Notes: a model not told the origin generated them from the letters alone. 64,000 nt of DNA from Planoprotostelium fungivorum (GCA_003024175.1 MDYQ01000539.1:1-64000), one strand, 5' to 3'; shown: positions 47,365-59,814, counted from the stretch's first letter. Numbers and translations are program-made.

Positions 47365-49837
47365 CTACTCCTTGGCCACGTCCCTCTTGGCCTCCTTGCT
47401 CTGAATGATCTCCTGCAGGGAAATCTTTCCATCCTTGTCTGCGTCGTACTTGTTCAACAGCTCTTGGCATCTCTCCGCCGAAACCTGCACGTGTCAGCCT
47501 CGCCTTCTACTCCACCTCACCTTGTCCTTCAGCATGGCCACTGCTGACTCTAACTCGGCCGTAGAGATGACTCCGTCACCGTCGATATCGAGGATCTTCA
47601 GCTTCGTTCCCAACGCCTTCTCCACCTGCACGTGTCACCATCACCTCTAAAGTGAAGTGGTTACCTGCTCGACCTCCTTCTCGAGTCCTCTGACCATCAT
47701 GTCCAATCGGTTGCCCAATTTCTTGTTGATCTTCGACTCTGATTCATCGATGGGCGTGGGCTCTGCCGTGATGTCTGCCTCCTTCACGTCGGTGGATTCC
47801 TTCAAGGTAGCGTTGATCTTCTGGAGAGTGCTCGTGGCCTTCTTCAGCTCCTCTTCTTCTCTCCTGTCGGCCTGCAGGGCCTGCTCTGCCTCGTCTTCCT
47901 TCATTCTCTTCTCTCTCTCTGCCTTGAGTTCTTTGATGACGTTCCTCTCCTTCTCTACGGGGGAAGCGAAGGCCAGCATGCTGACGGCCTCTGTGACTGT
48001 CTGTTGTAATCTCTCCTTCTCAGATTCCTTCGATTCGTGGGTGTCTGCTGGCTCGCTCTTCTGCTTCAGTTCTTCTTCCAATTCTTCTTGGATGAGACTG
48101 TTCTGCTTCTCCATGGCCTCTAACTTCTCTCCTCTCGTCACCTTGTCCTTCTCGATCTACACACATCTTCAGTCATCATACTCTTCTCAGCACTCATAGA
48201 TCACATCATATATCACATCTTATGTCTTATATTACACATCTTATGTCTTACATTACACATCTTATGTCTTACATTACACATCTTATACATGATAGATGAT
48301 ATGCTCTTGATGTGATACGAGACGATTCAAATGGTGATCACCTTCAACTTGACCTCATCCAACAGATCATCAGGAAGAGAAGAGATGGCCTCCTTCAGTG
48401 CAATCTGAGAGGATTCTGTCTGGGTGATGAGCATAGCTCTCGACAGAATCAAAATGGACTCTGGCAGTTTGTGTGTGAGGGACAAGTCCAACCACTCGTT
48501 CAGTTTCTTCTTCAAGGCGGCCTTCGAATTCGATGTTCCCTTCATACCACGAGCTCGCAGGGCTTGTTGCAGCTCTTCCAACGTCAGACTGTTGACTCCT
48601 TCTGCTTGAATCATCTGATCGCGTCACGATCGCATACATTTCACGGTATCACCTCATCGTCTTGTTTCAGCTTCTTCAACTTCTGGCTGAGCTGGAATCT
48701 CAAGAAAGAATCACCACCGAAGGGTGGAATGGAGAGGAACTTGCACATACCCACTAGAATGGGTCGGGGGAGGTTGTCCAAGGTGAAATCGTCCTCGAAG
48801 ACGGATGCGAGCTTGATGATGTCTTCGTTCGAGACGGATTGACCGGATCTGACCTGGAGAACGTCAACGGATGGATGTCAGTGGACTCACCCTCTTCATG
48901 AATTCGGAGAAGTTGATGTTTCCACTCCTCTGACTGAGATCGCTCGCTGCGTCTTGCAGGAATTTGGCCACTTCAATCTTGGCTTTCAGTTTGTTTCGAA
49001 TGGCCTCTTCCTATCAGGGTGTCATCTTCTCTCCTATATCGATGTGATCTCATTACCTTTTTGAGTTTGTCTTCAAAGGTGGAGGGGAGCATGTTAGGGA
49101 AGAGTTTGAGGAGAATGGGGAGAGAGAACTCTAAGAGGGGTACAATGAGGATGACTGCAAATGGTACAACGCGGAACATGTCGGAGACGGTACGGACGAG
49201 CTGTCTTCTCTCTCTTCTCGTCATCACGTGACCTCTCATGATCCTCTTCACGATGCCGTACGTCGTCTTTGTCTCGAGAGCCAAGAGCTTCGTGCCCACC
49301 CAATAGTGATGCAGTCCCTTCCATCATCAGTCGAAAGAGAGACGTGTCGATCGATCGATTCACCTCTCTGATTGTCTTTGGAAGACCTTTGATCCACTTC
49401 TTAACTTTGGCGGGCTCGATCGATGTTACGTAATTTTTCACTTTGGTCAAAGAAAAAGGCTCTTTCGTTGGTGTAACTACAGGGGGTGTCTTCTCCTCTG
49501 AGGTGGCCAGTTTTTCTCCTTCGCTAAACACGCTCTTGATGGCATCTTTGGCTTCTTCCAGTGGAACTTCTTTTTTGTCTGTCTCCTTCTCGGTTGATTT
49601 CTTCTTGGTGATTTCTTTCGTCACATCCTTTGTATCATCCAACAGATTGTTCACTGCATCCTTCAAGTCTGGTTGGGTCTTCTTCGTTGCCAGGTGACGA
49701 GAGAAGGTCATGCCTAGAGGAATTGTCGATTTAAGAGGAAGTGTCCTCTGAAAAGAATGAAGTGAAGAGTGTACATATGGTCTCTGTGCAACCAATGTTC
49801 TCCATTGCGGCTTTGCAATCAGTTGACAAAGAGACAT
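47365..49837 (-). CDS. LETM1: LETM1-family mitochondrial inner-membrane protein with two EF-hands
   Basis: The start at 49837 (MSLCQLIAKPQWRTLVAQRP) is a basic mitochondrial presequence. LETM1 core: HYWVGTKLLALETKTTYGIV, MTRRERRQLVRTVSDMFRVV, one membrane helix PFAVILIVPLLEFSLPILLK and LFPNMLPSTFED, then RPILVGMCKFLSIPPFGGDS, RFQLSQKLKKLKQDDE and the LTLEELQQALRARGMKG block. Long charged coiled-coil segments follow (EEELKQKSEPADTHESKESE; ELKAEREKRMKEDEAEQAL). At the C-terminus two canonical EF-hand loops are visible, DIDGDGVISTAEL and DADKDGKISLQEI. Most animal LETM1 proteins are described with one clear EF-hand, so two well-preserved loops are notable. Ten or so exons, about 680 aa. Acts in mitochondrial K+/Ca2+ and H+ homeostasis and respiratory complex organisation by family knowledge. 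Confidence 0.94.
48215..48287. repeat. 21-bp tandem repeat in a LETM1 intron
   Basis: The unit ACATCTTATGTCTTACATTAC occurs three times in a row (48215-48235 with one T/C difference, 48236-48256, 48257-48277), plus a partial fourth copy to 48287. It lies in the intron between the exon starting MIQAEGVNSLT and the exon starting IEKDKVTRGEKL. Confidence 0.95.
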
Positions 49838-49962
49838 GGTATGATTGTGATGATGATCTCGAGTTGTGAAGAACCTCCCGACGAAACTTCTCAGATTTTT
49901 CTCGGACCTTGGGTATTCCCGTTTCACAACGGAGACAGATCTTCTAGAAGAGAACGAGACAT

Positions 49963-51289
49963 TTAATAGTCGACTAATGACTTCTTCACAGGAGCGGCTG
50001 CCTTCTTGGCCACAATCTTGACGACAGGCTTCACCGTCACCTTCTTCGGTGCCGTCGTCGCCTTTGTCGATAGAAAGTTGGAGGGAAGCAGAGAGGGCTC
50101 GTTGCTCGTCGTCGCCTTCGGTTTCTCTTCTTTCACTTCCTCTTCTTTCACTTTCGCCTGGGAGATATCTTGTGGCTCCTCTACCTCGACTACCGCCGGC
50201 TTCTCTTCAAATCGAACGGGAGCAGCAGATGTAATCTATCCACTCGTGAATCTACCTTCAGACCGCCTACATCGTCACCTCTTCTACGATGGGTTCTCTC
50301 TTCACGTCTGGCTCTTCCTCTTGTCCCACATCGAAGGTGAGACGGTTTCTCTTCATACCTTGGTCTTGTGGTTTCTTCTTCTCCTTCTTCTCCTTCTTCT
50401 CTTCCACTGGTTTCGGTGCCTCTAATGTCTCCTCGGTCTCTCCTTCGTCTGATTCGGAGCTGGATGCTTCTAATCTCTTCACGTAATCCGGTGCACTCTG
50501 TTTGTTTGTCAGTCTTCGATTCACATTGTGAAGAGATTGTAGATGGAAAGTGTCGTAGGTATCGTGTAGAGTAGGACACACCTTGAAGCTGACTCCGGCA
50601 ATCTCAGCGGCTTCTTCGTCATCAAACTGTTTGATCTTCTGCTCGTATTGGCTCTTGTAGTACTCGTTGACCAAGGCTGGATCCAACTTTTTGCTATTCA
50701 ATGCTCTGATCTCATCCAAGGCTTCTATAATGTCCATCTCAATCTTTGAATCGAGCGTTCTGTTTTCCAGTTGTTTCATTGGATCGTTCTCCTATTCGGA
50801 GGGTCAATTTCTGCAGTCAACTCATGCACCATGCGACACGAGAGATAGAAGTACATACCTCTTCCGCAGCTCTCTCTTTCTTAGCTGCATCAACATGATC
50901 CTGCTTCTCTCTCCAGCCTTCGAAATTCCTAGAGCAATTCATCTCTGCCACGTAATCTGAATTGGCTGGATCGGTCTTGATGGTGAACTCCGTCGCACAA
51001 TTGGTGCAATGCATGTAGAAACGAAAGATCTTCACTCCATGGTACTCTTCTCCAGTCACCGTCTCTTTCCTCGAATTGAACTTCTTTCCTCTGTATAGAT
51101 ATTCTCCGCAGGAATTGCAACGCACACTCATGGGCATCATCATACGAACCTGTAAAAGCGTGTGAATGTGACGATTGAGATGTGATGGCCCACCTTGATC
51201 TGCTCATTTTTGGGTCTCTTTCCTCTTGGAATCAGAGATGGATCGAAATCTGGAGGATAATACTTCTGGATGACCTTTCGCTCTCCCAT
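49963..51289 (-). CDS. YJU2: Splicing factor YJU2/CCDC94 (CWC16 family)
   Basis: The start at 51289 reads [20 protein letters not shown], the invariant CWC16 N-terminus. The zinc-binding core is clear: [20 protein letters not shown] and [20 protein letters not shown] (CxxC ... CxxC), then [19 protein letters not shown]. The coiled part [28 protein letters not shown] follows, and the C-terminus is a Lys/Glu/Ala-rich tail ([20 protein letters not shown]) ending at 49963. Five exons, about 360 aa. It is a step-one spliceosome factor promoting branching in the Prp16/Cwc25 stage by family knowledge. Divergent from PEX4 with a 133-bp spacer. Confidence 0.95.
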
Positions 51290-51422
51290 ACCTCAATAGT
51301 CTGTATTATGTGTGTATCTGTGGGGTCAATCCGTTTGTGCGATGTGATGTGCAAGAATCTTCAGGGAAATTGTCTGAACTACAATCTCAGGAATTGGAAG
51401 GTTTCCTTCATCGACACAGACG
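51290..51422. promoter_or_regulatory. 133-bp divergent promoter between YJU2 and PEX4
   Basis: Only 133 bp lie between the two start codons. The spacer includes TATTATGTGTGTATCTGTGG-like A/T-rich text near 51303 and ATGTGATGTGC near 51345. A shared bidirectional promoter is inferred from the distance only. Confidence 0.5.
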
Positions 51423-51992
51423 ATGCAGGCACAGCGACTTCTGAAGGAATACAAAGGAATTAAATCTGAGCCCTCAGAAGATATCTCACTCGCACCCGTG
51501 GACGACGATGATTTGTTACATTGGTCAGCGCTCATCCGTGGTCCTGTTGGAACACCCTTCGAAGCAGGAGTATTCAAATTAGCCATAACGATACCGACTC
51601 AATATCCATTGGAACCACCGAAGGTCAGGTTCATCACGAAAGTATTCCATCCAAACATCCATTTTAAGGTGAGAGTACGTCCATTCTCCCCCATTTCCTC
51701 TTTGAATTTGACACTGAGTTCATATAGAGTGGAGAGATCTGCTTGGATCTACTGAAAAACGCATGGAGTGCCATCTATACTCTACAGTCTGTTTGTAGAG
51801 CCATTGCATCTCTCTTGGCTTCTCCAGAGCCTGACAGCCCTCTGAATTGTGATTGCGGTAAGTCCTCCTCTTACTGACGACGATTGAGAGACAACAGGTA
51901 ATCTGTTGCGTTCAGGCGATGTGAGAGGATACAATTCGATGGTCAGAATGTACACGAAATTATATGCACAGATACCATTCCAGACGATGTAA
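51423..51992 (+). CDS. PEX4: Peroxin-4-like ubiquitin-conjugating enzyme E2
   Basis: A complete E2 fold: MQAQRLLKEYKGIKSEPSED, SALIRGPVGTPFEAGVFKLA, YPLEPPKVRFITKVFHPNIH (the HPN motif) and, after a short intron, GEICLDLLKNAWSAIYTLQS with the catalytic Cys. The downstream residues CRAIASLLASPEPDSPLNCD, GNLLRSGDVRGYNSMVRMYT are the PEX4/UBC21 signature (SPEPDSPLNCDxGNLLR). Three exons, about 160 aa, the normal PEX4 size. TAA at 51990-51992. It would mono-ubiquitinate PEX5 at the peroxisome membrane for receptor recycling, which implies the organism has peroxisomal matrix import. Confidence 0.94.
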
Positions 51993-52295
51993 ATAGAGAG
52001 TTCATCAATCGTAAGATGAGGACATGTACAGCGGTCGGACGATCGTAAGATGAATAAACTGAATATATGACTCGAACGGATTAATCACTATCTCTATTGC
52101 CATCCATCATTGAACACAAAGATATCGTCATTCACATTTATTGTGTGACAGGTACCTTCTTATCTGAAAGAAGTACCCTCAACTTTATCCCACAAACAAT
52201 GTCCACTCCCAACTTCTCCGTCTCGAGGTGTCTGCTCTTGTACACTCCTCCCTTGTACCTGATGCCATCTCAACCACACGATACACAACGATGTC
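51993..52295. other. Spacer between convergent PEX4 and isoleucyl-tRNA synthetase genes
   Basis: About 300 bp between two convergent stop codons (51992 and 52296). It includes AT-rich text around 52040-52090 suited to overlapping 3' ends. A plus frame here (MPSIIEHKDIVIHIYC...) lacks motifs and is not called. Confidence 0.4.
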
Positions 52296-55200
52296 CTACC
52301 CCTTTGCGAAACGAAAGCCATCGGGGCTCTTCAGCTTGAACCGATGTGTACCCGTTCGCTCCATGATGTGAGAGGCATACAATTCAGCCGCCCTGACGAC
52401 AGACGGATCGTTGCAATTGAAAGTGAGGACGATCAAGTCATTCTTGTCCAATAAATATTTCTTCCTCAGGAGTTGAACCTTTCGAATCAATTCTCTGCCG
52501 TAACCTGTGATGGTGAGGGTGTGATCACATTGGATGACTCACCCTCGTGAAGGAGGGAATCTGTTCGTGTGGTGTCTAAATAGGCTTGGATGTCTCCCTC
52601 TCTGGAATGCACCCAGGGTGCCTCTGTACAGTGCTCTAAGATCAAGTGATGCTTCTTTATGTCCACGCTCTGTTCTTCGTCATCCCTCTTCCTCTCTTCT
52701 CCTCACCATGACTTCCTGTGATTCTCCTTCTATACTGATCTTCACTTCTGATTCCTACCTTGATCAATCGCCTCCCTTCTATTCCTCCTCACCTCGTTTA
52801 AAAATATCCTCTCGTGGATGACATTCGAATTCTGCTCGATGTAATGAACCACTTGAGCTGAAGACTTACCCCATGACCTTAATTCTTCTCAGTCTCTGTG
52901 AATGGGAGGACAACACTCACTTTCCGATTGTGTTTAAATTGGGACGAACGAACACTTGGGACCTCGTGGGTTCGAAGGAGATATTCTTCGAGTTGGTCCT
53001 CAGCATGATGACATCGCGCAGACGATCTATACTCCCCTCCTCACTCTTCCCACAGCTGAATCGAATCTCTCTCACAGGATGTCTCACTCCTGATCACATT
53101 TACGACTGGATGAAAGTGAATGGAATACCTATGGATGCTTTGATGCGTGCTGCTAGTATGGCCGTGACTGCCCTTTTGATGACATTGAAATCGACTTCCA
53201 GTTGTGTGTTCAGCAGAGAATGATCCACAGTGGGCCAAGAGTGCAAGTGAATGCTGATGGGAGAGAACAACCACGTGTCTCTTAACTCTGTACAATCCTC
53301 TCTCAGATTTCTGTACACCTGCTCACTGCAGTATGTCAGGCAGGGATCGATGTACAAGGATAGAGGATAAACAGTCGATCGATGCGTATGAGATGGTGAT
53401 CAACTAAAAGACTATTCAATGTGGTAGATATGTGAGGAAGAGGAAAGACTAACTAACCTGAAGAAGGGAGAGACGATGGAGAACATGGTGAAGGAGACGA
53501 TCAAGACGTGAACCATGACCGACAGAACGACCGATTGTTCTTCTGCCGTACCACAATTGACACGCTCCCACACCAACTGCATGTACGTCTTCGACAGATC
53601 CATGAGAAATCGGGAGAGAGTGGACGGTGTCTGGTGCAACTGAAACTTTTCCATCGCCGCCGTGATGGACTGTACGGTGACGTTGAGGTGAGATAGAACG
53701 TACAGCTCTTCTGTTCCCAGTAGATGTCGAACCTCCTCCAAAAGCCGGATCTGCACGCGTCAGAGGGGAAGAGAAGAGACGGACGAACTTGTACACTGTG
53801 GTGGGCTCTGAAGTCGATGACGTACTTGTGGATGTTCCAGAGGATTCTCATGTTCTTCGAAATTTGATCGACATCCCTGGGGTTGTAGTTCATGTCTTGA
53901 CCTGGACTGCTCGCTCCTATGACGTAGCATCTCATGACATCGACTCCGTACTGTTGTCTTCAATGTTTGTGTATGTGAAGACTTTACCTTTCCCGTGATC
54001 TCTTCTGGTAGAATGTAATTTCCTTGAGATTTACTCATCTTCTTGCCCAGGGTACTGTTGACGAAACCGTGTACGTACACGTTACGAAATGCAGGTTTGT
54101 CGAATACGACCATGCTGAGGACGTGCAATAGATTGAACCAACCTCTGATCTGATCTCTTCCCTCTAAGATGAATTCGGCAGGTGTGAACTCTGTCAGTGG
54201 TCTGTCTTTCGAGTGAGACGAGAACCAACGGACAGAGTTCCACAGCGTCGTACCAGCGTCCACCCAAACCTTGATTTATCATGTTATCGTTTGCCTCATT
54301 CATTTTCATTCTACATATGTATGATAATATGATCAAAAGTACGACGTACTTGTATATCAAAGACGAAGGATAGAACGGTAAACTCACATCCAGCACATCA
54401 GAGATTCTGCGGTAATCACACATCTTCCCCGTCTTGGTAGATGCCCTCCTGATGACGATCGGATCTACGGTATCGATATGTAAATCTTGTGGCTCCTCTT
54501 CCAAACCTACACGATCATCAGCTCTCCCCCACTCTCGTCTCACCTGCGAGGGAGGCGAGTTCTCTGGCACTGGATACGATGAGATAATCCTCTTCATCTT
54601 CCGTGTTGATCCAAATGGGAAGAGGAGTGCCCCAGAATCTGATTCATTTGAGTCGTACCACGAGTGAAACATCACCTCTGCTTCGATATGGAGTTATCTC
54701 TCAAGTTTGTCAACCAATTGGAGAATGCATTGTAAGCCGACTCCGGCATCCATTTGATCTTGTCATTCTCCTCGATCAACCTCTCCTATCGACGATCAAC
54801 AATATTGTATCAGGTAGACTCACCTTGATGTCTTCGATCTTGAGGAACCATTGTTTTGTCGTTCGAAAGATGACCGGAGTGCCACTTCTCTCTCCGTGGG
54901 GGTAATCGTGGGTCACTCTCTGTGTGCACAACAGGGCTACAACTGTGAGATAAATCATCTGTGTTGGATTACCTCTGCAGTGCTGTAACTTTTGAACGAA
55001 GACGGCATCATCCATCTTTGCCCTGAGGCCATCGAAAGGAGAGAGATTCTCTATGATTCCGCTCTCGTTCACTGTGTTGAATGCAGGTAAACCAGCCCTA
55101 TATCCACATTCATAGTCTTCAGGCCCACACCCTGGGGCACAGTGTACTATTCCTGTTGTTCCTCAGTCTGTTGCCTCGATGATGGCATCTTTGGTCGAAT

Positions 55201-56656
55201 TCATACGATGATCGATGTTCGAATGGACACAAAATGGATGACGAGATGATGAATGATCAATTGACCTGTTCCTGCGGTAGAAGCAGATGTATCGGCTATA
55301 CAGGAGAAGGCCTTGGAATGCTTCAGCTTCATCTGTTCGTAAATAGGATTGAGTCTGTGGAAAGGGTGCTCGTATGTCATTCCTTCGTAAATCAGCCCTC
55401 TTTCTTTCCTCTCCTTCACCTTCTAACTCCTGGCCTTGGTAGTTTCCCAACACTTTGTATCCCTTCAGATTTAATTTCTTGAGGAGCAGATCGTCGACGG
55501 AATCTCTAAGAATGTACCAGTTCTGCTCTTCTCCCTCGTACACTACATTCAACTGTGTGGAATCAGTCCGTTCCATCCATTTCAGGACAGGAATCATATT
55601 ATGATTCATTCATTTTATGAGAAGATACAATCGATCACTTCACCTTGGAATAGTGCAGCTTAGGATTGACCAATATGGCCAAGTTATACGCTATGGTCCA
55701 CGGTGTTGTGGTCCATATCTTGCTGAATCAGTGATGCACAGTTAGGAGCGCTCACAATAAAGTAAGTTGTAATCCTATCTCTCATATTGGTGATCTTTAA
55801 ACGTACATAGACAGCCGTATCTACGATATTCTTGTACTCCAGTTCATCTGTTCAACCATTGAGTGATTCTGTTCATTCCAATCATAGAATATAAATCTCT
55901 TCACGTTTCGAGAGAGCAGTACCGCTAGTGACATCCCAAGCCATAGTTCGTAGACCCTTGTTCATTCAGCAAGCTTTCGACAGTAGTGATCACCTTGTAC
56001 AATCTCCCTTTCTCGTGGGCTCTGGCGATGAACCACCACTCACCCTCCATGAATTCCTTGCTGAGTGATTGATAGCTGTTATCGAAATCCATCCACACCC
56101 CTGAAACGATGAGATGAGGCGGTGTGAGATCGTACCCAATTGCTTGAAGGTCTGAGACATGGTGTTCATGTTTTCGATGCAGAACTGTCTGCACAATTGG
56201 ACGAAGCGATCCTTTCCGATCTTGGACTCTATGTCGTTCCTCCCTGATATACCGTGTGCTAGCTCTGTCGCCCTCTCTGTTGGAATACCGTGCATGTCCT
56301 ATCGCTTTCAGTTTCTTTGTCAATTTGACTCCGACAGCAGAAGGTCTCACGTAACCTGGTCTGTCCCAGATGTCGAATCCCTGCATTCTCTTGTACCGGA
56401 TAAACATGTCTTTCATCGTCTTGTTCCACGCTGTACCGATATGAACTCTACCTAGGAAGATCCGAGTGAGCGTTATGAGATGATGGAATCAGATGAGATC
56501 ACCCGTGGTATAAGGAGGACCATCGAGAAAGTAATAAGGTGCTCCCTTTGAAGACTTTTGTTTGGCCTTTTTGTAGATCTGGTTCTCCTCCCAGAATGCA
56601 GAGACCTGCGCCTCGATGAGGCTGAAATCGAAAGAGGAAGACACAGTCAGAGGCAT
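52296..56656 (-). CDS. IARS1: Isoleucyl-tRNA synthetase (cytosolic type)
   Basis: The start at 56656 ([20 protein letters not shown]) leads to [12 protein letters not shown] and the class-I HIGH motif within [16 protein letters not shown]. Following blocks are IleRS-like: [60 protein letters not shown]. The editing domain reads [35 protein letters not shown] and [11 protein letters not shown]. The second half includes [50 protein letters not shown] (KMSKS) and [20 protein letters not shown]-type helices, ending in the C-terminal binding part [20 protein letters not shown] and a stop at 52296. About 19 exons, roughly 1,080 aa. It charges tRNA-Ile in the cytosol. Divergent from syntaxin-18 across 128 bp. 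Confidence 0.94.
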
Positions 56657-56784
56657 CTAATTTGAAGAGATGCACGAGAGATGGGCACGTGCCAATGATG
56701 TGCCCAGTTCCCAGTCTCCCGGCATTTTTCCCGGAAGATTCGGTCATTCCACAGATCGATCTGCACCAGCCGATTTGATCTGAG
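56657..56784. promoter_or_regulatory. 128-bp divergent promoter between IARS1 and syntaxin-18
   Basis: The two start codons (56656 on minus, 56785 on plus) are 128 bp apart. No TATA-like element stands out. The bidirectional promoter role is inferred from spacing. Confidence 0.5.
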
Positions 56785-57889
56785 ATGGACAGAACATTAG
56801 CTTTTCTTTCCATCGTAGACGAGGAAAAAAAGCATGGTGACGTTGATTCAGCACCGTTTGAACGGAATCATGACACAAGGAATCTGCATTCAATGGCACT
56901 ATCAGCGGTGAATAAGAGTGTCCATTCAAAACTGATCTTAACCAGCTCAAATCTGTTCGCGAAGTGAACCAGTTTCTCTTGGATACAAGAGAAGATTACA
57001 TTGACATCAATCGGTTCGTAGCCTCTTCAATACGCAAACGTGGTACCTCTGTGAAACATATTAACAGGTAAGGGAAACGTCTAACTCTCAAAATTGATGA
57101 TTCACGTCAGATTCACGGATGGTGATCGCGACCGAATTGATAAAGAGGTCCAACAGATGTTGAAAGAATGTATGATACAAACGAATCAATTTGCTGATGC
57201 AGTTGCAAGGTGAAAAAACGACAATCGATCGATTTGACTCTGGCAGCAAAGAGAAGAGCACCGAACGGCTATCTCATTACAAGGGAGTAATCAACTTCAT
57301 CACGACGAAAATTCAAGACGTGACACAAACATTCGGACAGCAGAGGCAGATGAGAGTGAAGCAGATCGAAAAGAAGAATTCAGTGCATCACCTATTACCC
57401 GCCCCTGTCATGATCAGGTGAACTCCCCTGACGCTTGAATAGACAACTGATCTGAACAGTGAGGGAGTCAGGAATCAACAGAGCGTGTCCCCTCGTATGG
57501 AAACAAGAAACGAAGAAGAAGAGATGACCTCACGGGAGAGGCAGGTGCTGGAAGAAGAGAACCTTCTTCTATTGAGGGAGTTGGAGACATCCATGAGCCA
57601 GACGAGGTGAGAAGTAGAGGAGATGCTTCGATTGAAATGCATCAGGAAAGTGGAAGAGTCCGTGATGGAGATCTCTCAGATGATGGACACCTTCGTCACA
57701 AAGTTGATGGAACAATCTGAAGTCATCGAGCACAATCACCAGGTGGCCTTACAATCGAAAGCCAACGTGGACCAAGGAGCGAGAGAGCTGAGGAGGGCCG
57801 CTCAGTGGAGTGTGGACTTTCGAGTGTTCGTCTTGGTCTTCCTCCTCATCTGTTCCTTCTCTCTCTTGTTCTTACATCACATCACATAA
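56785..57889 (+). CDS. STX18: Syntaxin-18/Ufe1-type Qa-SNARE
   Basis: Exon 1 (MDRTLAFLSIVDEEKKHGDV) splices by a 38-bp intron (ATCAGCG|GTGAAT...AACCAG) to LKSVREVNQFLLDTREDYID, the STX18/Ufe1 N-terminal helix (compare LxxxRDYxxx in SYP81 and STX18). A second 37-bp intron joins NQFADAVAS to KEKSTERLSHYKGVINFITT and KIQDVTQTFGQQRQMRVKQI. The SNARE motif is in RKVEESVMEISQMMDTFVTK, MEQSEVIEHNHQVALQSKAN, and it is followed by FRVFVLVFLLICSFSLLFLH, a membrane anchor that ends almost exactly like STX18 (CSFSLLFLD). The stop is at 57889. It functions in Golgi-to-ER retrograde fusion by family knowledge. Six exons, about 290 aa. Confidence 0.9.
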
Positions 57890-58070
57890 AATCCACAAGC
57901 AAGCACTCCCATCCTCTCTGTCCATTGATATGTGCACTGCATATCCACTCATACATCTATCCATCGATTCTTCATTCATATTTCGTGATGGTCCATTTTC
58001 CGCCGAGATCAGTGATCATCTCCGTCTCACCCAACGGTTCTCTTCTGAATCCTTCCTTCACCTGCTCTCT

Positions 58071-59814
58071 TCAGTTCTTTCTTCTCCTCTTCCTCACCTT
58101 CTGAATCTTCTTCCACGTCACCAGATGGAATAGTGCGGGCTGCAGAAAAGATGCCTTGACCGTCTGTCCGTTCCTGACGAATTCGTACGAGGAGAGGAAG
58201 GGATTGTTCATGGTGCTCCAATAGATTTCACCTTGTGCTTTCTCTCTCCAGATGACTTCAGAGACGTTCCAGTGAACGATGGAGTCGGGCTCCTCCGTTT
58301 CCACGCAGACTCTGGCCGCTTCTGGTATCCACCACACCATCACCTTTTGTTTCTCACATTTATAACTGATCCGCTGTCTCCATCAGAATGGAATGTAGGG
58401 CGTCACCTCACCTGCACACCGTGCTCTGTCTTCGTGCTGGTCCAGTTGAGCGGTACGTGAGCTTGATGGAAGGATAAGACCTATTGGAATCACTCTCACA
58501 AGTTCACAACCACCTCACCTCTCGATCTTGGAATTCGTTGGGAACGTAAATGACTGATTTGAGATCAGAATCACCCCTGACATCGATGTGCCATTTGTCC
58601 AGTATGTCTTGGAGTATGGCGTGTGGTAGGAAGATGAAGGTGACGTCTGACGACGACACCACGATCTTCCCAAGGGCCCCTTCGTCGTTGGAGCCCAGCC
58701 TTCTCGTGTCATCTCCTCCCTCGTGATCGATCCTTCTCACCATCCTGTACGCGTCGAAAACTCTTTGCAATACGTTTCAGGTGTTTGTAAACCAGCGATG
58801 CGAAGCCACAATTGATTCACACTGGGGGTGAGCCTGAAAGCAGCACCAGCACCAGATAGCCACAAGCCTGATTTCATTTAGAAGACCATGACGAATGATT
58901 CGAATGTGTCTGTGGAGGAGACACACGGTGATCTGTCTCACCCTTCCATCCATAGGAAGGCTTCAAACCGATGACATCGAAGTGACCCAGCATATGCCAG
59001 GGAAAGCTGACCGAGAAATCACCCATGATCATGTCCATATCCACTCGGAGCCAGTAAGAGAACGGTGTTGTTCTTCCTCGCCACTCTGTGTACATCTCTT
59101 CAAAGATGTCAGCGAACGCCACTTTGAATTCAGTGGCTGCTGGATACGGAGTCTTTAAAAATCTGAACAGATGGTGAGTCATTCGATGAGAGAACGGTGA
59201 TTCACCTTCTTGTAGATTGTAACACCTTTTCTTCTTCTTCCTGCGTGCATTTCCACACTGTGCACATCCTATGAGAGAATAACTGCAGCATGCTCTCTTT
59301 CGTCATGCAGACGTATTTGATGTTTCCATCGTATCTGGTGTGTGGCCGATCACCATCGCAGAGTCCCGGAGAATTGGTCATCGAAGGGATCAGCATATTC
59401 ACATTTGGATTGCGCTTCACTGAGGCGATAAATTGTGGCACGTAATCAGGAACTTGTCCTCCAAACCAGATGACAATGATCAATAAAGGGGTCTCTTTGT
59501 AATGGATCGAAGGTGATGTCATCCAACCGTGTGAGGTATTCTCTGTAATCAGCTTGAGGACAACAATCACACGTCATATCACCTGATTTTGTCAAGTTGG
59601 ACGAGCTCACTGGTGATCGATTGTTGAATGAATCAGATTCATTTTGTATCGGTCTTGAGCTGTATGAATAAGATTCGTATCGAACTGCATCTCACATGTT
59701 CTGAAGCAATATAAAGACAAAGGAAATAATACATAAAGCTAAGATGATGACCCTTCTACTTGGCGTTTGCCATGATGATGCTTGTTGATTTGGTCTTTTT
59801 GGGTACAATTCCAT
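58071..59814 (-). CDS. DUF6625-like type II membrane glycosyltransferase
   Basis: The start at 59814 (MELYPKRPNQQASSWQTPSR) precedes a single membrane helix VIILALCIISFVFILLQNM, giving a Golgi-type type II topology. A short linker exon (ISRPIQNESDSFNNRSP) is followed by the catalytic N-terminal block IVIWFGGQVPDYVPQFIASV and NMLIPSMTNSPGLCDGD, matching the DUF6625/GT-like pattern (xxIxYFGxxPxYxxxxLxS). The key acidic motif WLRVDMDMIMGDFSVSFPWH (D-x-D) fits a nucleotide-sugar/Mn site, followed by LGHFDVIGLKPSYGWKG. C-terminal exons contain RVFDAYRMVRRIDHEGGDDT, SVIYVPNEFQDRE and PDSIVHWNVSEVIWREKAQG, ending KKIQKVRKRRRKN. Eight or so exons, about 430 aa. Function inferred as a sugar transferase; acceptor unknown. 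Confidence 0.68.

Noticed and set aside
47657-48199. 180-codon plus-strand frame rich in Ser/Phe
   Set aside because: Exact antisense of the LETM1 coiled-coil exon; Glu/Lys codons read backwards give Ser/Phe/Leu. No motif of its own.
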